NCBI GenBank assembly: GCA_021613535.1
Contig: CP075493.1
Location: 3,100,001-3,164,000 of the forward strand
Origin: Adineta vaga
Lineage: Eukaryota > Rotifera
Direction: 5' to 3'
DNA: 64,000 nucleotides
Shown: positions 11,494-22,912 of the stretch, one piece after another
Layout of the letters: every line of letters starts with the position of its first letter
Numbering within the stretch: position 1 is the first letter of the stretch
The notes under the pieces: model-generated
Databases searched by the model: none
What the model was told of the DNA's origin: nothing
What the model saw: the letters and a program-made list of their open reading frames with translations, nothing else
Translations under genes and position numbers: made by a program

Positions 11494-14400
11494 AATGAAT
11501 TATTCAAAAGTTTTCTTAATCTTCATTTTATTTATTGTTAATTGTCATGGAGTAAAAGATAAATTCGTTTCAATTACACTTGATGCTAAATGGTTAGATA
11601 CACCATTACATCAAGAAGCAAGGTAAAAGAAGAATTATGTACTATTAAGAAAGACTCATTTTTGTTTTTCTTTTGTTCTCTAGTGAATTTCTTGCCACAC
11701 AAAATAGACAATATTTTTGGTCATTAATTAATGATGTTAGTTCATTCGACTTGTTCACACCGGATGCGCGTATGAAATAAAATATGAAACTTTTTTTGTT
11801 TTGATTTCTGTATTTTGTTTTTCAGTTGGTTCATCACAGAATTATCATGATCAATTGCTATCATTTAGTAGTCAATATTTAAATACAATAACAAATACTC
11901 TCTTACGTATGGCACTTGCTCTACGATCTTATTCACCAGCTGTTCAAATGATGCGTAAAATGGCACATGATACTGGTATGACACGACAATGTTCAACATT
12001 TGTGGATATACATGGTGTTTATACATGTAATGTTGAAGAGATTGATAATCTTATTGAATCAGTAGGCGAACGGTAAATCTATAGAAAGTTGTATTGGATT
12101 ATCGCATTATCTAGATATTTTGTTGTTTAGGTCAAAATTTTTGTTACCGTTTGATCATCATTTTCCAGGAAAGTCGAATGATGAAGATAAATCGGTTGTT
12201 ACTGTTGTTCTCTACGGTGATTTTGGTGATCAAAATGAATTTAAATCATTCCATAGTAAACTTTCATCATTGGCATTAAATGGCAAAATTGATTATGTTC
12301 TACGACATAATAGTAAAGTAAGTAAATCAATATTTTACTATTCAAATGATACTATGTATTTTATTTTCTAGACTTCGAATGAAAATCGACGAAAAGTTCG
12401 TTTAGCTGGTTACGGAGTAGAGCTACAAATAAAAAGTACAGAATATAAAGCAACTGATGATTCTAAAGTAAGTTTTTTTTTCTGTTTCAAACTTATTCGA
12501 TCTTATTTTCATTTATTTAACTTTAGATTCGTGATGATCAAATGAATGATACAGCTGCTAAAGTTAACGATGAAAAACAAGAGGAACAAATTCATGGTTT
12601 TGTCTTTTCAAAACTCAAAGGTATGACGATCTTGATTAAATCTACATGTCATTCATTCTATTCTTAATCTTTATAGAACTTTATCCAGAAAAGCAAACTG
12701 AATTAAATGAATTTCGTACGTATCTTCTTGATGGTTCCGATCCAATGACACCTTTAAAAGCATGGCAAATGCAAGATCTTAGTTTACAATGTGCATATCG
12801 TGCATTAACTGAAAAAACATTGGACGAAGCTTTTAATACATTAGTTGAATTATCACAAAATTTTCCATCTCGTGCTCGGTAAAGAATGAACTCGAACATT
12901 AAATTTCAATAAAAATCTTCTGTTGTTTTCTTTTTCTAGTCTTCTATCCAAAGTAAAGATTGATTCTTCATTTCGTGAAGCTCATCGTTCCAATCAAGAT
13001 GAATTTCGTAGTCATATGGAACTTGAAGCTGGTCAATCAGCTTTATTTATTAATTCAATTCCTCAATCATTAGATACAATTGATCTTTATGTCCTATTAA
13101 ATACATTATTAAATGAAGGTCAAATGATGGAACGTCTTCATATGATTGGTTTAAATAAAACTCATACACGACAATTACTTACAAATGAATTAAATATTCA
13201 GACAATAAATTATATTCTTGATTTTCGTCATCCAGCAATACTTTGGTTAAATGATTTAGAAAAAGATTCACAATATTCCAAATGGCCAGCGAGTTATTAT
13301 GATTTATTACGTAATAATTTCTTTGGTGGTCTTCGTACAATACGTAAAAATCTTTATAATCTTGTTGTAATTATTGATCCATCACAAATTGATACGTCAT
13401 ATGAATTAATAAAGAATCTGGAATCTTATTTTGTTCATGAATTACCCATACGTATTGGTTTAGTAATGATTACAAATGATGAATATAGTATTGATCTTTA
13501 TCGTGCCTTTCGATATCTTTTAAAACAACATGGAAATCCTACACGTGCATTAGCATTTCTTAATGAATTATATAAAAGTAAAAGTACAGATGTACAACAA
13601 ATCTTTTCAAAGAAAGCAAAATATTCCGGTAGTTTATCGGCTATATTTGATGAATCAAATTCATTTGAAACAGAACGTCAAGAAATGAATTCATATTTTG
13701 AACAAAGTGGCCTATCACGTGGTATTCCACATGTTTTATTCAATGGAAATCCTTTGACTGCTGATGAATTATTACCTAGTGCATTTGAAGATGTCATTAC
13801 AACGCGAATGTTAAGAATGCAATTTGATATTCAACAACAAGTTTATCATGGACAATTGAAAGATTCCGATAATATTATTGAAATCTTAAATACAAAACCA
13901 AATGTTGTTAAACGTTTAAATCAACGAATCTTTGGACAAACAGCATCCATGCCAACAGTCTATGTCGATTTATCTATGATCAATGGACAAGCAAAAGATT
14001 TATTGGATGCAGAAAAATTTCAAACGTTACACGTCCGTGAACAAGCATCTGTTATTATGGCTAGTATGATTTATTTAGGAAAAAAAGATGAATTAGGACA
14101 ACCACTCTATCCAATCACCTTATGGATTGCTTGTGATCTTGATCGACCTGATGGAAGACAATTATTTTTAAATTCATTACTTTATTTAAAGAGTCATACA
14201 CATGCAAGATTAGGTTTATTAGTAAGTCAATTCTATTCTTATTGAATAAAAAAAGAACTTTCTTTCTCTTATGTGTTTCAAGGCATCTTTCGATTCGGAA
14301 TCTCGTCCTAGTAGTCATCCAATAACGAAAGCTGTTTATACGGCTATTCGACTTCTTTCACCACCAATCGCTCGTACATTTATCATGAAATTATTGAAAG

Positions 14401-16657
14401 ATGAAAGTGTTATTGAAGATTTATTAGCACAAAGAAAACCTTGGTCTGATGTAACTGTTAGTGGTTTAAGTAGTCAAACACTTGAACAAGAAATTGCATC
14501 ATTTAATGATAATATTTTTCGATCACATTCAACTTTTCTTGAAAATGGTCTTCATTTAGCACCAGGATCACGTGCTGTTCTTGTTAATGGACGAATTTTA
14601 GGTCCATTACATAAGAATGAGCAATTTACGGAAGATGATTTTATTCTTTTGGATAAACATTTATCAACAACAATCAATGATCGTTTAATACGTATGGTAA
14701 ATAAATTACAATTATCGAATGATCCATCACAATTATCCGATCTTCTTATGCGTATATCATCCATTGTTAGTCAAAATGATAAAAATTCTTCACCAGTAAC
14801 ACGTAAACAGACACCACGTATATCGACAACATCAAAAGGACTACTTCATTTACCAGCACAACATGTTAATGAACCAGCCTTTTTAGTTGAAGCAATTGTT
14901 GATCCAGCTTCACGTGATGGTCAACGAGTTTTATCTTTAATGTCTGCTCTCCGTCAATCAGTTAATATTGACCTTATTATATATTTCAATTGTAAATTAC
15001 AATTATCTGAAATGCCATTGAAAACATTCTATCGTTATGTTTATGATATTAATTTGCAACAAATGCCAAGTGCTCTATTTCAACATGTACCTGAAACACC
15101 AATATTAACATTAGGTATGGTAACACCAGAATCATGGATGGTGGAAGCAGTTACTTCACCATATGATTTGGATAATATCCATTTGAAAGATGTTCCTGTT
15201 GGTGTAAGTGCAAATTTTGAATTGCAATATTTATTAATCGAAGGACAATGTTTTGATGAAACACAAAGTTATCCACGCGGTTTACAATTAATTTTAGGTA
15301 CAAATAAAACGAAAAATATCTTTGATACAATTGTGATGGCTAATTTGGGATACTTTCAATTGAAAGCATATCCTGGTGTATGGCATTTAAATTTACGTGA
15401 AGGTCGTTCCGAAGATATCTATGCAATAGCATCTCATGATAATACAGATTCATCAACACGAACAAGTCAACCCGTTATTGTTGCAATACGTTCATTTGAT
15501 GCACGATGGATTAAAGTACACGTTGGAAGAAAACCCGGCAAAGAAAATGAAAAATTACTTGAAGATTCATCGGATGATTCACCAACTGGTTCTGGTAGTA
15601 TTTGGGATTCATTTAGTTTTGGTGGTTCATCATCATCGGGTTCAATTGGAACAAAAATTGATGAAATTACTGATGATACAATCAATATCTTTTCAGTTGC
15701 TAGTGGTCATCTTTACGAGCGTTTACTTCGTATTATGATGTTAAGTGTTCTTAAAAATACGAAAAAACCAGTTAAATTTTGGTTTTTAAAAAATTTTCTT
15801 TCACCTATCTTTACAAGTTTCTTACCACATTATGCACAAAAGTATAATTTTACATATGAACTTGTTCAATATAAATGGCCAAAATGGTTAACAGTTTATC
15901 CGACAGAAAAACAACGTGTTATATGGGGTTATAAAATTCTTTTTCTCGATGTATTGTTTCCATTGGATTTAAAGAAAGTTATTTTCGTTGATGCTGATCA
16001 AGTTGTTCGAGCAGATTTGGCAGAATTACGTGATTTAGATTTACATGGTAATGCTTTTTTTTTGTTCGAATCAACTTCCTTTTCTATAGTTCGCTTTTAG
16101 GTGCACCTTATGGTTACGTTCCATTCTGTGAGAATCGTCGCGAGATGGATGGTTATCGATTTTGGAAATCAGGCTATTGGGCGAGTCATTTAGGGCATCG
16201 ACGTTATCATATATCTGCACTTTATGTGATTGATTTGAAGAAATTCCGTAAAATAGCTGCTGGTGATCGACTTCGTGGTCAATATTATGGTTTAAGTCAA
16301 GATCCGAATTCTTTATCGAATCTTGATCAAGATTTACCCAATAATATGATTCATCAAGTTAATATTTATTCATTACCAGAAGAATGGCTTTGGTGTGAAA
16401 CATGGTGTGATAATGAATCAAAAAAACGTGCAAAAACCATTGATCTTTGTAATAATCCACAAACAAAAGAATCAAAATTAACAGCAGCAACACGTATCAT
16501 TTCAGAATGGACTGATTATGATCAAGAAATAAAAACTCTTATGAATCAATGGGAAGAAGCAGGTAAACCAAAATTAATACTAACAACATCAGCAACAAAC
16601 ATAAAGAATGTCGAGCCAACTGATTCAGCCAACACACATGATCCTACCGAGTTGTGA
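11494..16657 (+). CDS. UGGT1: UDP-glucose:glycoprotein glucosyltransferase
   Basis: This ER-lumen folding sensor re-glucosylates N-glycans on misfolded glycoproteins so that calnexin and calreticulin rebind them. Ten exons (11494-11622, 11684-11769, 11826-12072, 12131-12316, 12372-12467, 12527-12620, 12677-12878, 12940-14221, 14283-16047, 16101-16657) encode 1547 residues, matching animal UGGT. A hydrophobic signal peptide ([19 protein letters not shown]) is followed by the large thioredoxin-like sensor region. A C-terminal GT24 catalytic domain carries a DxD motif at D1344-A-D1346 ([14 protein letters not shown]), plus [18 protein letters not shown] and [20 protein letters not shown]. The C-terminus is ...HDPTEL, not a recognisable KDEL-type retention signal, which is odd for this family. 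Confidence 0.97.
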
Positions 16658-17196
16658 TAAACTAAAATTAAGTGCTTTTTATCCTTGTCTTTTCTAAAAA
16701 ACAAACATACATACATTCCCTAGAAATTTGTTTTTCTCTCTCTCTCGCTCTTTCTCTCTCTTTCTTTTGCTCATGCTTTTCATGTTTTCATCTTTCGTTC
16801 TTTTTCTGACCATTTATCTCTCGTTGTTAAGCCGTTTGTTAAAGTGACTGGTTGATATTTTCAAAATATATTTTGTTTTGTTTGTTTCCGATTATGATTA
16901 TCAGCAAGGAAAAGTTTGTTTCTTTTTTTGTTTGGTGTACGTGAATTAATAACATTGATAAACGATTTTTAGGTAACATAGATTATTTCTTTTTCTTCCA
17001 TACAAGATACTTTAAAGATGAATATTGATATGCAAAGCTTGGTTTTTTATATTATCAAATGAATTAATACCATTACGAAAGTGAACTCTACACATAAAAC
17101 ATTAGCGTAGAAATAATCTGTCACTTCACAGAAAAAAGAGAATGAATGATGATACACAAGAAATTCATTCTTAAATCATTGAATATAGAAACAGAA
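16658..17196. other. Convergent 3' UTRs (UGGT / GH13)
   Basis: This AT-rich and CT-rich spacer between convergent genes contains a CT microsatellite near 16736-16763. Nothing coding was recognised. Confidence 0.45.
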
Positions 17197-20186
17197 TTAC
17201 TCCTTTTGTTCTATTGAAGTTAATTCAGGTTTTGATGCTGATGGTTGCCAATTTTCACCAAGCCAAACAAGAATTTTAGCTTCATGTTCAGCTAAATCAA
17301 GAAAGACTTCATTATGATCAACTTTAACATCATAATCAAATGTCCATTCATGCCACCAACCATTGTTAGGCATATTCGGTACACGATAATGAGCTAGAAT
17401 TAGACAAGAAAATTCATTCGATTCTATCATAAAGACAAGAAAATTGTCTTACCAAGATAACTACCAGAGATATTTACAATAACAACAACACATTCACCTG
17501 AGGTCGCCCTAAATATTCAAAAAATAAACAACCAATCAATCGAAGAAGACTGATATGTTATACCATCTTTGATAAGCTAATACTTTTGTATTATAATCTT
17601 CATGTATAAAATTAAGATTTGTTTGAAAAAATGCTTTATTTTCTTTTCGTAGAAGTACTAAACCACGATAGAATGCTAGAAGATTTTTATTCAATCGATT
17701 AGCATTATCTTCACGATCAGCAATTAATGACCAATCTATTTTAGCAGTATCAGGTGTTTTCTCTTTGTATCTATGATGAAAATAATTATCAAAAGAATAT
17801 TAAATAGAAAACAACTTACTCTCCAATCTCTTCTCCTGTCCAAATCATTGGAATACCAATACTTGTCATTTGAATAACAACACCAAGACGAATACGTTTA
17901 AAAGCTTCTTCACCAAATATACTTCGTTCTTTACCTAAACTTAACATTCGATGAAAGAATCAAATGTAAATATACATATATGTACCTAATTCAACGAGCA
18001 TTCGATCATGATCATGATTTCCAATGTAATTAACAACATTTGTTACACCTAAAAATCCTTGTTGTCGACAATCAATCACCGATTTCAATCGACCAATATC
18101 TGTATTATCATGAAGTAATATATCTCGTATAATCCAGTAGAAACTATCATGCCAACCTGAAAATAAAATTCCATTTTTTTGTAAAAAAAAAAGATCAGAA
18201 TTATTCTCGATAATCTTACATCCATCCATAGGTCCATCAATATTTGTGATACAAGGTTCATCAGGTAGAAATTCTGCGACACAATAGAATGGTTTGGGTC
18301 CAGCTGCTTTCTTGGCTTCTCGTACAACCCAATGAAGAAAATCGAAATTTTGTATTTGACGTGCAGCATCAAATCGAATACCATCGATATGAAATTCTTC
18401 AACCATATAACGTATTGAATCACCGACAAATTTACGTGCTGGCCAAATATTATATTTTGGATCGAAAAAATCTTTTCAAGAGAACATTCATGCCGAAGAA
18501 GATAGTTTCTATCTAAATGAAATTACTTACTATAGTTCCATTCAGGTCCCCATGACACTAGATAGAGGACGAGTTTTTTTTAGATTTGCTGATTTTAGAA
18601 AAAAATGTGATTCGATTTACTAGTTATATCTTTTGGATTATGATGATACCAATAATCATGATCTATTTGTGTCAATGGTGATGAACAATCCGAATGATTG
18701 TATACCTAAACATGTGCATTAATATAGGTGACATATCATAATCATTGATACATGAACATACACCATCTAAAATAACTCGAATGCCATTTTTATGCATTTC
18801 ATCAATCATTTCTTTTAAATCTGCTGTTGTACCATAACTTGTTTCAATAGCAAAATAATATCTTGGATTGTATCTAACAAAGATATTTATAAAAGAATTC
18901 GATCCATAGTAGAAATATACATACCCCCTGAGAAAAATCAATTTCATCGAAGAAATGATAATATTTGGTTGAATTATAGATTCAAAGAGAAATAGTTCAG
19001 CTTACCAAGAATGATTTCCTATAAATTAAACAAATAGTTTACTTCCATTATTGAAATATTTCTATATTTACCAGGATATTCTTTAATTGGCATTAATTCA
19101 ACTATGAAATGAGAATAAATTTCGTCGGTGTAAAACATCGATAGCAAAAAAAACAAATACATACTCGCATTAATACCAAGTTCTTTCAAATATTCAATTT
19201 TTTGTGTCACATGTTTGAATTGTCCACGAGAAAGTGGATCATCGTCTCTCGCAGCAAAATCTCCCACATGAAGTTCATAAATAACAAGTTCTTCATCAGG
19301 TGGTAATGAACAATGATCATATTTCCATTCATATTCATCTGAATAAATCAATTGTATTGATATCTATTAAATCTCCTCTCGAAATTCAATTCATACCAAT
19401 AACTCGTTTGCCATTTTTGATTGTTAAGATACCAACAGCTTTATGTGCATCATCTAAAAGATCGTACGAGGTTATGATTATCATGTTAGTTTTAAATAAA
19501 AACAAAATATATATTTACCTGTTCCACGTTCATCAACATCTGTAGCATATGGATCAACGAAAGTATACCAAATTTCTGTAAAAGTAGCTTCATGTTCACG
19601 TTGACGATTTCGTTCTCGAATTTCATCGATAAGTTTAGCATGTGCTTCGGTTTTTTCCTGTTTTTCCGTTTGTGCTGAAAACGAATCAGATCATGTATTT
19701 AATTTTCCCCCTTCTCAAAAAAAAAAGAAATCAAACATAGCGGATATCTTACTCATTTCTTTAAACTCATCATCATCATAATTGGGCAATGCAGGTTCTG
19801 GTTCTGTTTCAAACCAAGATTTTGTTTGAACTATTAACAGAAAAGAATTAGTCATACTCAATTGTATTCGATTTGAACATTTATTACTTTTAAATTGATA
19901 ATGGAAAATGCCATCAGCTAAATCGACAGTTGCTCGAAAATAACCATCAGATTCATCTTTTTCCATAACTAGCAAAACATTTCATATTGTTATGGAATGA
20001 ATATTTTTATATAAGAAATCTTACGAATATCCACACCAAACATTCGAACATTGGCATTCTTTAACTATCAACATAAAGTTTTAAAAGCTACATATATATC
20101 TATAAATCATGATATGAACAAGTACATACTCTCAATGCTGCTTGTTTATTGTACGGTGCAAAGAGTGTGAATGTAAATGGTGCCAT
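17197..20186 (-). CDS. GH13 alpha-glucan-active enzyme (branching-enzyme/amylase-like), probable bacterial origin
   Basis: Nineteen exons encode 636 residues. From the start they are 20130-20186, 20025-20064, 19888-19968, 19753-19830, 19519-19674, 19397-19453, 19165-19338, 19072-19101, 19006-19018, 18925-18927, 18762-18873, 18621-18705, 18531-18557, 18220-18471, 17986-18156, 17820-17934, 17564-17770, 17453-17508 and 17197-17393. An N-terminal CBM48-like beta-sandwich (FTFTLFAPYNKQAALRL) precedes a TIM-barrel with the GH13 signatures: HVGDF, ELMPIKEYPGNHSWGYNP, nucleophile D339 in GIRFDAARQ, acid/base E371 in VAEFLPDEP, and D437 in GNHDHDR. It should hydrolyse or rearrange alpha-1,4/1,6-glucans; substrate and product are not readable. 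No signal peptide was seen, so it is probably cytosolic. The sequence reminds me of a cyanobacterial/bacterial GH13 group more than of animal GBE1 or amylase; transfer is inference. Two consecutive exons of 13 and 3 bases are notable. Confidence 0.85.
18925..18927 (-). other. Three-base microexon of the GH13 gene
   Basis: The bases GGG lie between a good acceptor (TTTTCTCAG) and a good donor (GTATGT). They are needed to complete the conserved HSWGYNP motif: TG from the 13-base exon 19006-19018, GGG here, and A from exon 18762-18873 give Trp-Gly. Without it the frame is kept but a residue of the conserved motif is lost. Confidence 0.65.
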
Positions 20187-21008
20187 GTAAACAGAATCTG
20201 GAATTGAATAAAAGAATACGACTTTTACAGCGAGTGATCGATAGATAAGTGATGAAAGAATAGTTTTACTGCTGTACCAAGAAAATATCTACACTTCTTT
20301 GTTATATAAAACAATAGACAAATCAATCGTATGTCATCGTCAAAAGACTTATCGAAAATGTACGTTATTTCATCGAACGAATTTACTGAATGACATTTCT
20401 CGATAAGAACTTATTCAGGTACATATTGATATGCTTACTAAAGTTCAAAGTTCACTTTTTTTCCCCCAAGATTAATCTAAAATCAACATTGACAGTAAAT
20501 TTCCAGTTGTAATGTACTCGATCTTCGAGAAACAAACAAATTTCATCTATGCTTACTTTTGGAATATACGATTCCATCTTTTTGTGAATATGCAATACTT
20601 ACATTCAATATGTCACAGAAAACAGATGTATATGATTGTTTCTACTAGTTAAACTATTCGATATTGTAAGAAAGAGAAAAGAAAAGCGCCAGTTGTGTAT
20701 ATACGAATAAGCGATATCGCCAGAATAAATACATATATCAAACTATGGTTGATTGTATCTGTATTTTACAGCATGTACTGATATAATTTATAAACCAATC
20801 GTATTAGAGCAAGTGGTTCTATCTGAAAAAAGTTAGTCTTTTCTTAGTGTTAATTTTTTTTATTAGAATAAACGAGAAAAGAATTCGGTTGAAAAAGAAA
20901 CTGAACCGCACAAAAAAAAGAATACAAAGAAAGAAGTGAAAAGTACGGGTAGACTGGTGATAACAAATGAACGAAAAAATCGATAGAAATCAACATCACA
21001 GTGAATCA
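20187..21008. other. Promoter/5' UTR of GH13 and 3' flank of MAP2K
   Basis: This AT-rich spacer has a possible 5' UTR intron of the GH13 gene: an acceptor TTCAATTCCAG abuts the codons just before the chosen ATG. No coding exon upstream could be found. An ATG-free frame (DSVY) precedes the start and may be translated if an upstream start exon exists. Confidence 0.4.
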
Positions 21009-22683
21009 TTAAAATTCATCAATTATATCGGGAATTTTTGCTATGACATTTCTAACCATTTCAGTTTCTTCGTTAGTTATATCCGCTGGTAAAGATTTCA
21101 TGGCTGGAGACGCTTGAATTTCATCATAGGTTGCTGGACGATCGGCTTGTTTTATTCTTAATCTAAATAGAAACAAAAATTATCTGATCAATTCATAAAG
21201 AAATTGAACTCAATAATCATCGGACGAAAACACAGTTAAAATTCTCTCTTTACAATTATTAGATGTGACCAAGAGTGTTAAATCTATGTATTTATCTTCT
21301 AATACGTAATATAACTTACAACCAAACGATCAAGTGTTGTAATTCTGTTGATAGATTCGTTGGTGGTTCTGGTACCCATGTCATAATTGCACTCATAATT
21401 CCTAATGCATTCATTTTAGCGAATGGATGTTGACCAGTTGCTATTTCCAACTAAATAAATTGCATAAAAGAAAACTTGTTTTTTTTGAAACTCATAACAT
21501 TTTATTTACCGTCGAAAGACCTAATGCCCACATATCCGATCGTATACCATAACCTTCCGGTGATTGGGATGCATCAATTCGTTCGGGCTAGAAAGAAAGA
21601 AGCAATCAAATTGTTTTTCGTCTAATTTGAAATTTACCGCTAGATAAACTTGTGTGCCTTTCATCATTGTATGTGCGACTGAATTTGTCAATTGACCAGA
21701 TATTCCAAAATCACAAATTTTAAAAATAACAGGATTTTGTTTCACAAGAATATTTGATGGTTTAACATCTCGATGAAGTATACCTTTTGATTTGAGAAAT
21801 TGTAATGCATCAACAATCTCGAAAAAAGAAAAGACAACTAATAGTTCATGAAAAAAGGAGACTTTGCATTCTCTTACATGATTTATCATTCGTCTTAATA
21901 ATATATCTAAATGTTGGGTTTCTTTGATTTTATGCATTGTTGTATAGAATTTCTCCATGGATGTATCACATGCTTCCATACAAATAACAACGTGACTTTC
22001 TTTCTATGAAAATTCATAGACAAAAATAAGATAAAATTAGAGGAAAGCTTTTGAACAAACCTTATCGATAAGTCCAGCATAAAATCGAATAACATGAGGA
22101 AAATTACATGAACCAACTGTACGAATTGTTTTTAAATCTGTTGTAGCTGTATAATCAGCAGCATTGTTTGTACTCGGCATTAGACCTAATCTCTATTTAC
22201 AATAAAAAAAACTGTTTGTTTAGTGTTTCTCATAAGATAAAGAACTAAACAAATGAATATTTCAATTCTATCGATCTCACTTTTTAAAAATAATACATAC
22301 TTTAACAGCCATTTTAATATCTGGATGATTTTCAACTTCCACTAACATTACACTACCATAGTTTCCATATCCAAGCTTTCGTATATCAACTAACATATTT
22401 ACATTAATAGTTACATCTTCTCCGTTGTAATTAATCACAGCGTCTTCACCAACATCAGGTAACCTAAAGAAAATAATAAATTATTGTTTCACAAATATCA
22501 AATTTGATATATTTACATATAAGTATTATCAGCTGCTGGTTCCACTTGTTCACCTGTATAATCAGGAAATTCCACACGAACTAGAAAGATCATTATATAA
22601 AAACATGAATTGATTTTATTAGTTGTTAGTTACATACATCTGAATTTCTCCTTTCGATCCCGTTTCGATGATCCTTTCGACAT
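21009..22683 (-). CDS. MAP kinase kinase, MKK4-like
   Basis: This dual-specificity kinase phosphorylates a JNK/p38-type MAP kinase. Nine exons (22638-22683, 22517-22580, 22301-22463, 22061-22192, 21878-22003, 21638-21817, 21510-21587, 21320-21450, 21009-21162) encode 357 residues. A basic N-terminus (KGSSKRDRKEKFRF) could be a docking site. Kinase motifs seen are the glycine loop RKLGYGNYGSV, AVK lysine, HRDVKPSN catalytic loop, DFGISGQL, an activation loop SVAHTMMKGTQVYLAPER with Ser and Thr at the MKK activating positions, and GYGIRSDMWALG. GYGIRSD and the ISGQL segment favour the MKK4/7 branch over MKK1/2 or MKK3/6. The Cys-Arg-Pro part of the usual loop is replaced by Thr-Gln-Val. The start lies 229 bases from the divergent NFXL1 start. 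Confidence 0.88.
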
Positions 22684-22912
22684 TTTTCAAATAATAAATA
22701 CAAACGAAACGCTGTCTTGTCTTGTTATGTTTTGGTACAACCACACAAAATAATGAATCATACATTCCATACATAATCAACTTAACCAATTGTAGAACAA
22801 ATGAAAAGCCTCTATTCCTATTTTCTCATTGGTGATTGAATCTGTCTGATGAGAGAAGAACGAGTCGAAATACGTTTCTTTCCCTAGCTAGCTAGACTAA
22901 ACTACGTTACAG
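22684..22912. promoter_or_regulatory. Short divergent promoter region (MAP2K / NFXL1)
   Basis: Only 229 bases separate the start codons of two divergent genes, so this segment very likely contains both promoters. It has no TATA box that I can place with confidence. Confidence 0.45.
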
